From Ursus arctos (taxonomy: Eukaryota; Chordata; Mammalia; Carnivora; Ursidae), in the NCBI RefSeq assembly GCF_023065955.2, contig NW_026622852.1:10027423-10091422 (forward strand): a stretch of 64,000 bases of DNA, written 5' to 3'. Below are positions 28,915 to 40,504 of this stretch, piece after piece (the first letter of the stretch is position 1; each line of letters begins with the position of its first letter). Under the pieces are notes generated by a model. It searched no databases. It was not told where the DNA came from and saw only the letters and a program-made list of their open reading frames with translations. The position numbers and the translations under genes were made by a program.

Positions 28915-29020
28915 GAATTGAACTCCATAAGAGCAGGGGCTTGGTTTTATTCATGACTGTGTCCTAAGGACACAACGCCTGACACAAAGCAGGCCTTTGG
29001 TAAATATTTCCTGTCACTAC
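28915..29020 (+). repeat. L2/MIR-type 3' end fragment
   Basis: 'aactccataagagcaggggcttgg', 'cctgacacaaagcaggcctttggtaaatatt' follows the common L2 3' consensus. Confidence 0.7.
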
Positions 29021-29603
29021 ATTATCCTGGTAACTTTTCCTTCTTTATTTTCTCAATGCACCACTCCAGTATAGAAACTTCATTAGCTCATGCATGAATT
29101 AAAATATTGGTTTATGTTTTATGCTTTTCTCCCTGTGCCTTTCTTAATACCACTGTCTTCCTCAGAAATACCCTTCAATCATTCTCTGCTTATTAATTTT
29201 TTTTCCTCTCTTGAAAGTCCAGATGTAGTTGCTCCTCTTAGGTCTCTTCCTGGCCTCATCATCCTATTCTAAAATCCTATATACTCTACTTTCTGTAGTA
29301 CTCATTTTTGAAATTAACATATTGTCTCAATTTAAAATGCTTTCACCTTTAATTAACAGAAAACTCTGCTGTAGTGGCTTATGCAAAAGAAATTAAGAGA
29401 TAGATGCTGGTATTGTAGCTTGATTACTTTGGGGCCAATGTCTCTTCAATTCACTTGACCTTTTCCTCATGCTGGTTTGTCTACTTGTAAGCAGATGACT
29501 GCTTTCTGGGAACCACATCTGAATTTTAGGTAGGAAAAAAGTGCATAGAATGAAGGGATAGGCTACACAGGTCCATCTCTTTTTATTTAGAAAACAAAAG
29601 TTC

Positions 29604-29812
29604 TAGGGTGCCTGGGTGGGTCAGTCGGTTAAGTTAATCATCTGCCTTCAGCTCAGGTCATGATTCTAAGGTCGTGGGCTCGAGCCCAATGCAGGTTCAC
29701 CGCTCAGTGGGGAGCCTGCTTCTCCCTCTCCCTCTGCTCCTCCCTGCCCCACTTGTACTCTCTCAAATAAATAAATAAAATCTTAAAAAAAGAAAAAGAA
29801 AAAGAAACGTTC
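29604..29812 (+). repeat. Carnivore SINE, plus orientation
   Basis: It starts 'gggtgcctgggtgggtcagtcgg', has a CT-rich body, and ends 'aaataaataaataaaatctt' plus an A/G-rich tail. Confidence 0.92.
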
Positions 29813-32465
29813 TTCCAAAAGTCACATTGAGCAGACGTCTCATTTTATCTCATTGAACAATATTCTACTACATAGCCACTCCTAGCTGGAAAGTGCAAGT
29901 GAGGAAAGGGTTGTCAATAGGAATTCAGTAAGCCAAACAATGATATCTGCCATACATATCCATATAATACATTTAGGTAAATCTCTCTCTCTAATTAGTT
30001 TGGAAGATCTTTGAGATCAGAGATCCAGTCAGAGTTAGTAATTTCATATTTCACACCAGATGAATGAAGGTCCCCCTAATTTCATATATTTCTACTACAA
30101 ACAACAAAGAAAGCTCTTAAAGGGGGACTTTATTAAACCTAACATAATTACTTGAGGATTGTTTAGTTAGCTCATTTCTTCCGAAATTAACAACTTTTTT
30201 AGTCAGGGAAGCAGAACCACTATGAGTTATGGGAGAAGAGTTTCTTTTTTCTTTTTCTTTTTTACAGGAAGTAGAACTTTACAATCATGGCTGGAACTGA
30301 AGTGAAGTTCCAAGAAACACATTAGAAGATGAGAGAGGTAGGAACTAAGGAGTCAACCTAAGAAACCAAACATGTCCAACTGCCAAAATAGGACTGACTT
30401 GGGAAGGCTTATGGGGAACTCTCTGGGAAGTTGTCCCTCCATTCAGCTACCACCCCTGCAGATTAGCTAATAAGCATCTGATGTAGGGCCTGGGGCCACT
30501 GTTGGTCAACAGCGTCAAAAGTTGGGAAGAAGAGCCAGGTATGGATTGGAGGACAATGAAGACAAGCTGAAACTGCGGGTCCTCTACATGTGTCTATTCC
30601 AGCATCTAACCACAAGGACTTGCAGAGTAATGGCTGCTGCTTCACTTCCACCTTCCAAATCTCTCTGAAATTCTTCCAACTCTAATTTGGAATCTTTCAG
30701 GGAAGAGGATTTTGGGAAATGTGACCCACCTTATTCAAGTTGGCACAGAACAAACCATCACACTAAGTAAACTATACAAATGGAAGCTGAAATCTCATCA
30801 CTTAGGGGTTCAAAATGATTGAAATGCCTGGAGGGGTAGGACTATGTCTTAGTCCATTTCTTCTGTCCCTTTTGTCCTAGCCAGTAATTTAATTCTTAAA
30901 TCATATGTTGTCCTCCTTGATCTTACTGTGCAAGCTAGTTTTTCCGCTGCCCTGGTACCCATCTCCTAGGAGGAAAAAGGAGTCCCTCCTTTGATTTAGG
31001 CTATCATATGCTGCTCAGGCAGTCTTTGTCTTTTTAACTTTGTTTTGGTTCTTATATTTCTGTTGGCTTCCTCTCCTGTTCCTCTATTCTGGCTACGATC
31101 CTTGTGTGTTCTCTAGTATATCTAGCTGTTTCTTTCCTGCCTAAGCATGTTTATGAACCATTAGTTCTAGGTAGTAATTTATCTTTGGGTGATGTAGTTC
31201 TCCCATTTTTGTTTTAACTAACCAATATATATTCAACTGCAGATATTTATTGAACATCTCAGATACTATCTTACTCTCCATAGGAGTTCAAAAAACAAAA
31301 ATATCTATACCACAAGAGAAGGAGTAAAATATGCCAACATAAAGCAACAAATAGCTCTCAGAGTTGAGAGAAGGGAATTGGATTCTGCCGTTCTATGGGC
31401 ACTTTATTTATCTTTTCAAACCAAAGAACTTCGTATAATATTTCCAAATCTTCATAATATTACAGTCTTTCTATTATAAGTTATCTATGAGTAGTAGAAT
31501 CAAATTAAATACACAGGATTTAAGCAATATAAAATAAAACAGTATTGAAAAGCTATGTACAAATGTTTGGAAAGGAAGATATAATAATAATTTTAAACCA
31601 CATAAAAATTGAAGAAATACTGATTGTGAAAATGTAAATACAGAACTAGGAAAACTAGGCTGTAATTTTATTCCACTGACTATTTGGAAATTATTTTCCT
31701 TTTTGCACTGTTTCAGTGACATGGACTTCTGGGGTTCAGAATTATTTAGTGTTGTGTATACTCACTCGAGCTTAGTTTTCACATCATAAAATTTGTAACT
31801 TAATGGCACGAGTAAGCAATATGCTGGTAATGGTTGTAGGACATTTTATCCACATGCAACATCATCACTAGTGAATGCCAGAATGGTTTTTTGAGGACAG
31901 TGCAGATGTAGAAAATTTTGTCTTTTTAATGAAGTTATACATTTCCTCTCCGTATAAAAATTAAATACCATAAACTAGATTGTAGTTATAATTTCACATT
32001 AGTGTATATGAATAGATAAGGGAAATATGACCCCACTCATTATGAAGTTCAAGTGTGGATTTACGCATAATAAGGTACAATCGTCCAAATAGCTGCAGGA
32101 CTGAGGAAATGGTCATAAATGTTGTGCAGGAGCAATGCTGAGAAGCTGTCATGTGTTTTCTTTGCTGACATTTTAAGTAAGGGGAACAGTAAGACATAGA
32201 ATTAGTTCTGGAAGATGGAAAACTCAACTTCTCATTCAGTCTAATCTCATCAATCCAGCTTAGATTTGGTCAAGCCTCTCAAATTCAATTTAATATCTTT
32301 TACCCACTCCTACTTCATGCTTCCTGGTTAGGATAGAACAAAAAGGAGGAAAAAGATACAGTGAAATTTTATCTTTAGATCCTGTTCAAGTTTATTCTTG
32401 ATATGGTACCGTAAAGCTTTCAAAGGATTTTTTTTTTTCTATTTACGAAAGCTAGGGTAGCTGCA
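29813..32465. other. Intergenic, mostly unique sequence
   Basis: I recognise only an antisense L2-like start near 31225-31300 ('ttattgaacatctcagatactatc'). The ORFs of 60-80 codons here are isolated, lack splice context and resemble nothing I know. Confidence 0.5.
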
Positions 32466-32474
32466 TTCAAAAGA

Positions 32475-32625
32475 ACACTTTTTTTATTGTGATAAAATAT
32501 AACAAAAAATTTACCATTTTAACAATTTTTAAGTGTGCATTTAGTGGCATTCAGTACATTTACATTTACATTGTGTTGCAACCATCACCACCGTCCCCAG
32601 AATGATTTCCTGATCCTAACATGAA
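32475..32625 (-). repeat. L1-type 3' fragment, antisense
   Basis: 'attgtgataaaatataacaaaaaatttaccattttaacaatttttaagtgtgcatttagtggcattcagtacatt' with 'gcaaccatcaccaccgtcc' is a common antisense L1 motif. Confidence 0.75.
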
Positions 32626-33344
32626 CACTTCTTGTCCTAATTTACTTGTAGGAGTAGGGTCATTGGGATAGAGAGACACATCACAATTCTACGTGTTAAT
32701 CATGTCTTTGATGGAAAGAAAGGGAGAGCAGCAGCATTGTGACCTTGGTTAGTGGTCTACCCTGGAAGTCATGAAGAGATACGTATAGAGAACAGCTCAG
32801 ATAAAGCACATTGTTCTTTGCTAAGGAATCATGTCTTTGATCCCTAAGGTGTAACTCTTGCATTTATTGTGCTGGGTTGAATCTCAAGGGATCTTAGGGT
32901 ATTTTTTTAAATCCCTATAGCCTCAAACCTCACTACAAACAGCCTAATCTTGGCCAGTCCTAAGGGCCATGAAAACTTTTCTCTACAGTTGAGAAAAGGC
33001 TCAGAAAGATAAAGCCAAGAAAAAGAGTAATAAGGAAAAACAAGCATTGCTCTCGAAGGCTTAGAGCAACAGTTCTGGACATCCACACCTTCCCTGTCTT
33101 CTTAATCTTGGGCCCTACTCTGAATTCCCCTTGGTTCTTCTAGACAGGGTAGAGGATGGAAGGATGAGACTCAAGGCCTTCTTCCCACACCAGCTACATA
33201 AAAGAGGATGGGATTAAACAACCCAAAGAGACAGGACATTTAAAGAGAAGGAAATTACAAAATCAGAATAAAAACTGAAAATTCCAGAGTGAATAAAGCA
33301 ACCAAAAAAGTCCTCCCCAAAGATTCCAAAATGATGATGATAAT

Positions 33345-33470
33345 AATAATTTTAAAAATTATTGAGTATTTACTATGTGCTCACAAAAATCCTATGAGGA
33401 ATGTACAATTTTTCCCCCATTTTTGATGAGGGAACTGAGGCACAGAGAAGATAATAGGCTTTATTTAACT
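33345..33470 (-). repeat. MIR element
   Basis: 'ttattgagtatttactatgtgctcac', 'atcctatgaggaatgtac' and 'gagggaactgaggcacagagaag' follow antisense MIR. Confidence 0.75.
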
Positions 33471-33960
33471 CACTCATTCCACTAATACTTAATCTGTTTG
33501 GTGAGAGGCGTTCGGGATACAGCACTAAACATATTTGGTATTGGCCATTCTGCCCTCATGAAATTTACAATCAAATGGAGGAGATAAATAAACAAAAATA
33601 TAAGCAGGCAAATGAATAAATTTCAGATCGAATCAGGTGGTATGAAGGGAACATGTGAAAAGGAAGGTGAGTTTGGGACTAATTTAGGCAAGGTAATCAG
33701 GGATGACCTTTCTATAGAGAGAAGGTTTACAGTTCCTCAAAGGAAAAAAAAGAGCTACTCATCCCCAGGGTGAAGGAAGAGTTCCAGGCAAGATGAATTG
33801 CATGTGCAAAGAGCTTGGTGTATTCTTGAAGCTGAAATAAAACCTGTTTGGCTGGAGTGTACAGAGATGGTGGGAACAGGGCATCAGCTGGTGTTGAAAG
33901 ACTCCAGATCATGCAGGGCCTGTAGGCCACAATAAAAGATTTCGACTTTACTCTCTCTTT
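33470..33960. repeat. Old long interspersed repeat (family uncertain)
   Basis: 'gttccaggcaagatgaattgcatgtgcaaagagcttggtgt', 'ctgtttggctggagtgtac' and 'ccagatcatgcagggcctgtaggcc' are phrases from a widespread ancient mammalian repeat. I cannot give the family name with certainty. Related pieces occur near 11, 19.6 and 51.6 kb. Confidence 0.55.
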
Positions 33961-34310
33961 TTTATGTATACCCGTATGTCAACTGTCATTAGCTCCTGGT
34001 AGTGGGGTTAGAGTAGTTTTTTAAAATATTTTTCTTTTTTTTTTAACCTGTATTTTTGAAGTTTTAAGAACTTTCTCCTAGGGGAGAAGCATATATTACT
34101 TACGTAAAGACAAATACAGATCCTTTTTCTTTTAAAAGTAGATGTGATATGATTCCATTTATGTGAAATGTCAATAAATGGCAAAACTACAGAAATAAGG
34201 AGCAGATCGGATTGTGATGATGGTTGCCCAACTCTATAAATTTACAAATAATCGGAGTTACGATGAGAAGTGGAGTGGGGTACGGGCAAAATATAAGAAT
34301 AACACATAGA

Positions 34311-34490
34311 GGTGCTTGGGTGGCTCAGGTGGTTAAGCATCTGCCTTAAGCTTAGGTCATGATCTCAGGGTACTGAAATCAAGCCCCCGCATTAGGCTCC
34401 CTGATCGGTGGGGAGTCTGCTTCTCCCTCTGCCTCTTCCCCTGCTTGTGCTCTCTCTCTCAAAGAAGTAAATAAAATCTTAAAAAAAAAA
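34311..34490 (+). repeat. Carnivore SINE, plus orientation
   Basis: It starts 'ggtgcttgggtggctcagg' and ends 'aaataaaatctt' plus poly-A. The flanks share AGAATAA(A)ACACA. Confidence 0.92.
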
Positions 34491-34504
34491 GAATAAAACA
34501 CAAT

Positions 34505-34715
34505 TAACTATAAGGCAAAAATAATACAATTAACTGTAACAGAAATAAAAATAAGGGCTTCACTCTGAGAAACAAACTGAGGGCTTCAGAGGGGAGGGGA
34601 GTGGGGGAATGGGATAGACTGGCGATGGGTAGTAAGGAGGGCACGTATTGCATGGTGCACTGGGTGTTATACGCAACTAATGAATCATCGAACCTTGCGG
34701 GTCAATTCTGTGGTA
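34505..34715 (+). repeat. Carnivore L1 3' UTR fragment
   Basis: 'ctctgagaaacaaactgagggcttcagag', 'gatgggtagtaaggagggcacgtattgcatggtgcactgggtgttatacgc' and 'aatgaatcatcgaac' match the 3' UTR of carnivore L1s. Confidence 0.85.
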
Positions 34716-34749
34716 GGATTTTGGAAAGTTTTTTTTCCCCCTCAGACTT

Positions 34750-35260
34750 TGGGAGCTTCTTCTAGTTATTTATTGCTGTGTAACAAACTACTTCAAAACT
34801 TAGGGGCTTCAAAAAACAACCATGTTACTATTTCTCATAATTCTGTGAGTCAAAAAAATTTGGACAGGGCACAGAAGGAATACTTCATTATTCCTCCATG
34901 TGGTGCCTGCAGGGGCTGAGCCATCCAAGATGGCTTCTTTACTTACTCGTCTAGTGCCTTGGTTAGAGTAACTCAAATAGCTGGAGGCTGGCTGGAAGAG
35001 CTCCATATGTCTGTGGCCTTTGTTCTCACAATTGGCTGGGTTCCTCCTCAGGTCTGCAACTGGTTTCTCCCCTAGGGTACCTGGACTTCTTAGAGGCAGA
35101 GAGTTTCTCCAGAGTACAAGAGCAATTGGTGCCAGGTCTTTCTAGAACCTAGGACAGAGCTGGTACAGTATCACTTTATTGATTTTATTGGTTAAAACAA
35201 GTACCAGAGCCACTCCAGTTTTAAGGGATGAGGTATCCACAGGTGTTAGACAACCAAGAG
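34750..35260 (-). repeat. Probable MaLR-type LTR fossil, antisense
   Basis: 'tagttatttattgctgtgtaacaaactacttcaaaacttaggggcttcaaa' is the reverse of the usual 3' end of MLT1-like LTRs. No coding remnant is present. Subfamily not assigned. Confidence 0.45.
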
Positions 35261-35413
35261 GCACGTTTCATTACAGGCCACCAGGTTACTGTCTCTTACA
35301 CTCAGCATAAAGCCTTTTCCTTCAGCCCTTCTGGTTACTCAGTAAGCTCTTGCATTAAGTATAATAAATACCTTTCTGCTTGAAATATCTAGCTTAAGAT
35401 TCTGTTGACTACA

Positions 35414-35620
35414 GGGGCGCCTGGGTGGCTCAGTCAGTAAAGTGTCTGACTGTTTGATAGTGGCTCAGGTCGTGATCTCATGGGTTGTGGGATCAAGCCT
35501 GAGGTCTAGTTCCACACTGGGTGGGAAGTAGCCTGCAGATCCCCCCCCCACCCCTCCCTGCCACTCTTGCACACAGGCATTCTTTCTCTCTCTCTCTAAA
35601 ATAAATAAATAAATCTTTTT
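35414..35620 (+). repeat. Carnivore SINE, plus orientation
   Basis: It starts 'ggggcgcctgggtggctcag' and ends 'taaaataaataaataaatc'. The body is diverged, with a C10 run. Confidence 0.92.
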
Positions 35621-35627
35621 AATAAAA

Positions 35628-35800
35628 TGAAAGGAACAGCATAAGGAATATAGTCATTGATATTGTACTAGCATTATATGGTGACAGATGGTAGCTACGT
35701 TTGTGGTGAGTGTAGCATAATGTAGAAATTTGTTGAATTGTTACGTTAAATACCTGAAACTAATGTAATATTATGTGTCAACTAAAAAAAAAATAATACA
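35628..35800 (+). repeat. L1 3' end fragment
   Basis: 'tattgtactagcattatatggtgacagatggtagctac', 'ttgttgaattgttacgttaaatacctgaaactaatgtaatattatgtgtcaact' is a typical L1 3' terminus. Confidence 0.8.
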
Positions 35801-35936
35801 ATAGATTAAACAAAAGAAATACAACATCTTTCACAAGAGAGGGAAGCTTTCTTGTTGTTTAATTACTTGATAAAATTTTATTTATGTAAAAAATTTTTAA
35901 AGATTTTTAAATTTTTATTTTTATTCATTTATATAT

Positions 35937-36127
35937 TTTAAAAGATTTTACTTATTAATTTGGGAGAGAGCGAGAGAACAGGCACAAGCAGGGAGAGTGG
36001 TAGAGGGAGAGGGAGAAGCAGGCTCCTCCCTGAGCAGAGAGCCATGCTCGGGCCTTGATCCCAGGACCCCAGGATTATGACCTGAGCCAAAGGCAGACAC
36101 TTAACTGACTGAGCCACCCAGGCACCC
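35937..36127 (-). repeat. Carnivore SINE, minus orientation
   Basis: 'aaaagattttacttattaatttgggagag' and the head 'gccacccaggcaccc'. It is the first of three minus SINEs in a row. Confidence 0.9.
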
Positions 36128-36240
36128 TGAAAGTTTGTTTTTGTTTTTGTTTTTGTTTTTAAGTAATCTCTACACCCAACATAGGGCTTGAACCCTGAGA
36201 TCAAGAGTTGCATGCTACTGACTGAGCCAGCCTGGCACCC
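36128..36240 (-). repeat. Old short SINE, minus, with (GTTTTT)n tail
   Basis: A (GTTTTT)n tail at 36133-36160, then 'aagtaatctctacacccaacatagggcttg...gagccagcctggcaccc'. Confidence 0.88.
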
Positions 36241-36274
36241 GTTGATAAAATTAATTTTATTTATTTGTTTAATT

Positions 36275-36392
36275 AATTTAGTTTTTTAAAAGATTTTATT
36301 TTAGGTTATCTCTACACCCAAATTGGGGTTTGAACCCACAATCCTGAGATCAAGAGTTGCATGCACTACCAACTGAGTCAGCCAGGCACCCC
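36275..36392 (-). repeat. Old short SINE, minus orientation
   Basis: 'aaaagattttattttaggttatctctacacccaaattgggg...gagtcagccaggcacccc'. GA(T/C)AAAATTAATTTTA lies on both sides. Confidence 0.88.
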
Positions 36393-36872
36393 TGACAAAA
36401 TTAATTTTAAACATTTATAAGAATAATAAACAACATTATTAAAAGTCCTTCCTGTTGAGGTGGTGTTCCAAAGTGACTGTGATGTGGACTGATGGCCAAT
36501 AAAAGATTTGTATGTACAAGGAAAAAAAAAAAACCCAAAAAACAAAGTGAGTCACGAGACAGACCAATATGTAGATTTTTGAAGGAATAGTAACCCATCT
36601 TGGACCCCATGCCAACTCTAAGAACATTAAAAAGTTTCAGATGTGGGGGGACTCAAGGACAATTTTGAAGAGATTTCTTTGGAGAAAATTTATGATTTAT
36701 TTTGTGTCCCAGATCACCAAGCAACAGAGATAGAAAGTTCCTCCCAACTCTCCAGTCAAGGACTTTAAGAAGCCCTCTTGGAGAACTTGATATACATCTC
36801 CCTTGGTGGGGGGATGTGGAGGGTAGGGCAGACTGGAGCCTTGTTGACTTCTGACCAAGGAGACTCATGCAG

Positions 36873-37086
36873 GGGAGCTGGGTGGCTCAGTCAATTAAGC
36901 ATCTGCCTTTGGCTCAGGTCATGATCCCGGGTCCTGGGATCGAGCCCCATATTGGGCTCCCTGCTCGGTGGGTTGCCTGCTTCTCCCTTTCCTTCTCCCT
37001 CTGCCACTACTCCCTGCTTGTGCATGCTCACTCTCTCTCTCTCTCTCTCAAATACATAAATAAATAAAATATTTTAAAAAAGAAGA
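36873..37086 (+). repeat. Carnivore SINE, plus, with 12-bp target duplication
   Basis: AGACTCATGCAG at 36861-36872 and 37087-37098 brackets a SINE with the usual core and a (CT)n-rich body. Confidence 0.93.
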
Positions 37087-37329
37087 AGACTCATGCAGAG
37101 GGCAATGAGTTTCCAAGAATGAGACGATGTGGAGTACCGTTGGAAAACCAGAAGTTGATGGAGAGCAGCAGACAGAAATTCTTTTGCCCATGTCACAGGA
37201 GTGAAAGGTGGAAGATACAAGCAAGGAGCCTCAGAAAAATCTACAAAAGTCTTCAACACAGAAGAAGACAGCTTTAAACTCTTACTGGACCTTTGGACCC
37301 TGCAGTTCCAATCATAATTCCCATAATTA

Positions 37330-37795
37330 GTTTGACGGAAATGTATACATATATAAATCAAAGGCATGTACAAGATGTTCATAGCAGAATTTTTCATATT
37401 AGCTCAAACTGAAAGCTTTCTAAATGTCTATCAACAGTGGAATGGATAAGTAAATGTGATATATTCATAGAATAGAGTATTATCCAGCAATAAATTAGAG
37501 AATGGCTTGCTGAATCATTTAATCACATGGATAAATCTCACACCCATTGAGTGAAAGAAACCAGATACAAAATAGTACACTCCGTATAATTCCATTTATG
37601 GAAAGGTAAAAAAAAAATAGGCAAAACTAATCTATATTGATAGAGATAAGCATAGTGATTAAGAGGTGGTATAAGGGAGAGTTCTGGGGTCTGGAAATAC
37701 TGAGTTTTTTGATCTGGGAGCTAGTTACATGGATGTTCTCATTTTGTAAAGCTCCACTGCGGCGTATGATGTATAATATTTTAATCTAAAAAATT
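37330..37795 (+). repeat. L1 3' fragment
   Basis: 'tgttcatagcagaatttttcatattagc', 'atgtctatcaacagtggaatggataagtaaatg' and 'ttccatttatggaaagg' are typical of the L1 ORF2 end and 3' UTR. Degenerate. Confidence 0.8.
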
Positions 37796-38255
37796 ACAGA
37801 CACAAATTTCCTAGACCCAAAGAGTATGAGATGATCTTACGATAGAAGTTAAGTATAAATTGTCTGCTCCCGGTTCTACCTCCTTCCTCAAAGTAGTAAA
37901 TGAGAAAAGAAGAAATTCACTATGTTTTCCTCCGTAAATGCAAGCATCCCACCTGAAACCAGGCCCTACCTAAAGGTGTGCAGCTGGGGAAATCCTAACC
38001 TGTGCATGCAGATTGAAGTGTTAATATATGTTGATTCATATCTTGGACAAGACATTCTAATTACTGAATTAAAAATAGATTTGCCTCTTATGATGTTGTC
38101 TGGACTTCCAATTATCTAAGCGTGATCAGAAAAGTCAAACCTGAGCTTCATTCAGGAGGGTGGAATAAACCTTGCCCACTGAGTACATTTTAAAGGGATC
38201 ATGAGAAACAACATATAGGTGCATTTTTATTATATCCTACCGTTTTGCTTGTTTA
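37796..38255. other. Intergenic, unassigned; isolated 65-codon ORF
   Basis: An ORF at 37922-38119 has an ordinary amino-acid mix but no similarity that I recognise, no splice context and no repeat identity I can name. Probably chance; a retropseudogene or LTR remnant cannot be excluded. Confidence 0.3.
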
Positions 38256-38268
38256 ATATACCACTACA

Positions 38269-38462
38269 GGGGCGCCTGATGGCTCAGTCGTTAAATGTCT
38301 GCCTTCGGCTCAGGGCGTGATCCCAGCGTTCTGGGATTGAGCCCCACATCAGGCTCCTCCGCTATGAGCCTGCTTCTTCCTCTCCCACTCCCCCTGCTTG
38401 TGTTCCCTCTCTCGCTGGCTGTCTCTATCTCTGTTGAATAAATAAATAAAATCTTAAAAAAG
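38269..38462 (+). repeat. Young bear-type SINE, plus orientation
   Basis: It starts 'ggggcgcctgatggctcagtcg', with the diagnostic body 'ctccgctatgagcctgcttcttcctc...ctcgctggctgtctctatctctg'. The flanks share AATACC(A/G)CTACAG; the left copy reads AATATACC. Confidence 0.95.
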
Positions 38463-38765
38463 AAAATACCGCTACAGATCCTTTTGTAGTTCATAAGCGT
38501 GATAATTGAGTGTTCACACTGTTGTGTGGCTTTTGCCTCCCTCAAACCTTGTTACAACATCAGCACATTACCTGTCTGACATGAAAAAAAAAAAAAACCA
38601 AAACCACTTACACTATCAATGCAAAAATAGGCTTTTGGTTTTAAGAAACAGGAAATTAATAAGAGAAAGATAATTTCTTAATGTAAAAATAATTTCTAAT
38701 GCATAATCAGTCAACCAGTCAAAGGTATATTTAAAGGGAGTAAATGTAAGAATTATTTCACATTA

Positions 38766-38954
38766 GGGGCGCCTGAGTGGCTCGGTTGGTTAAGCGTCTG
38801 CCTCAGGCTCAGGTCATGATCTCAGGATCCTGGGAGTGAGTCCTGTATCAGGCTCCCTGCTCAGTGGGGAGTATGTTTCTCCCTCTGCCTCTCCCCCTGC
38901 TTGTGCTCTCCCTCTCTCTCTTTCAAATAAATAAATAAAATCTTTTTTAAAAAG
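38766..38954 (+). repeat. Carnivore SINE, plus, with perfect 16-bp target duplication
   Basis: GAATTATTTCACATTA at 38750-38765 and 38955-38970 flanks a SINE starting 'ggggcgcctgagtggctcgg'. Confidence 0.95.
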
Positions 38955-39097
38955 GAATTATTTCACATTAATGTCACAAATAAGATAAATGTTGCCCCTT
39001 TTATTGAGAAATTTACTGAGAATTCTATCCAATGTGGTAAACTAGGTAACACAAGTGAGTTATAATTGCCAAGACTGAAGAGAAAAAACTGTCTGGG

Positions 39098-39195
39098 GTG
39101 CCTCGCTGGCTTAGCTGGTAGAGCCCATGACTCTTGATTTTGGGGTTGTGAGTTCAAGCCCCACATTGGGCACGGAGCTGAGTTTTAAAAAATTG
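39098..39195 (+). repeat. tRNA-Lys-like SINE head (pseudo-tRNA)
   Basis: 'gcctcgctggcttagctggtagagcccatgactcttgattttgg' and 'gttcaagccccacattgggca' keep an A box, a CTT anticodon-like loop, a B box and paired stem ends. A short A-rich tail follows. It is a SINE unit, not a functional tRNA. Confidence 0.8.
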
Positions 39196-39309
39196 CCATT
39201 ATTCAGAGGCAATATAATTATTACCAAAATATTCCAAGAGAATGAACTAAATGGATATTAGCATTAATTCTGAACTATCTTCAGGTAACTGTAAGAGGAA
39301 TATATTAAA

Positions 39310-39512
39310 AGTTAATAGTTTTTCTATATATATTATATTTATATATACATATGATTGTGTTATATGATATACAAATATATATCATATATGACTGTTATAT
39401 ATTCATGTGATTATATTTATATATCATATAATTCATATATATCCTATAAATATAATCATATGAATATATTAATCATTTGAATATAAAATATAATATATAA
39501 CTATAATATATT
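39310..39512. repeat. AT-rich low-complexity tract
   Basis: About 200 bp of TATATA/ATATAT/CATATG-type sequence rich in short self-complementary words. Confidence 0.9.
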
Positions 39513-39543
39513 TATCAAACAGGCAAAGGTAACCTGTTTGATA
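39513..39543. other. Perfect 11-bp inverted repeat (hairpin)
   Basis: TATCAAACAGG (39513-39523) and CCTGTTTGATA (39533-39543) are exact reverse complements with a 9-nt loop. They adjoin the AT-rich tract. Confidence 0.9.
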
Positions 39544-39984
39544 GAGGTAAGGAGAGTGGTTGGATTTAGAGTAATAGTCATGACTGAGAGGTGGTCGAGT
39601 TAGAGGATGTAATGGGGGGAATCCCATTTACAACAGTGAAAAACCAGGCCAAACAAAAATAAACCTTTAAAACCCAAGTAATAAACTTAATAAGAATTTA
39701 AAAGACTCATAGGACAAGAACTATTAAGGTTTATTGAAGTACATAAAAGAGAGTCTAGGATAAATGGAGGAATATGACATCTTCCTGGATGGGAAGACTC
39801 AATATTATTAAAATGTCAATTATCCCGTAAGTAATCTAAATATTTCATGTAACTCCTTGATAAATGAATTCTAAAGCTCCCCTGAATGGTTTCCTGTCTC
39901 AATTAGAGAAAAGGTCCTATACCACCTATTTTCCTCCTATTACCTTTTATTCCTCATATCCCACCTCTCTGCTGTTTACTCTCT

Positions 39985-40168
39985 CTCTCTCTCTTTAATT
40001 TATTTGAGAGGGCTAGAGCGCATGAGCGGGAGTGGAGGGGCAGCAGGAGAGGGAGAAGCAGACTCCCTGCTGAAGAGGGAGCCCAACTGGGGGCTCTATT
40101 CCAGGACTGTGAGATCATGACCTGAGCAGAAGGCAGATGCTCAACTGACTGAACCATCCAGGCGCCCC
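39985..40168 (-). repeat. Carnivore SINE, minus orientation
   Basis: A CT-rich, T-poor tail, 'ttaatttatttgagagggc', and the head 'gaaccatccaggcgcccc'. The flanks share TGTT(T/C)ACTCTCT. Confidence 0.9.
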
Positions 40169-40504
40169 TGTTCACTCTCTGTTTTAGCCATATTGGTTTC
40201 CTTGTTACTTCTTCAACATGCCAGGCAAGCTCCTGCTTTACACTCTTTGCAACTGCGATTTCTTCTTTCTGGAATGCTCTTTCCCTCAACAGCTGCATGC
40301 ATACTCTCTCACCACCTACAGGTCTTTGATCAAATGTCATCCATTCAGGGAGGCCTCCCTTGATTACCTAATCTAAAATTGGAACGACCACATCTACCCA
40401 CCACCCACATGAACTGCCCTTCCCTCTTCCTTGGTTGGTTTGTTTGTTTGTTTTCGGAACACTTAAGCCTATCTGGCCTGCAGTATATTTTTTTTACTTG
40501 TTTA

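Noticed and set aside
39954..40340. 128-codon minus-strand ORF
   Set aside because: Its middle is translated SINE ('RGAWMVQSVEHLPSAQVMIS' type), seen in many other SINE ORFs here.
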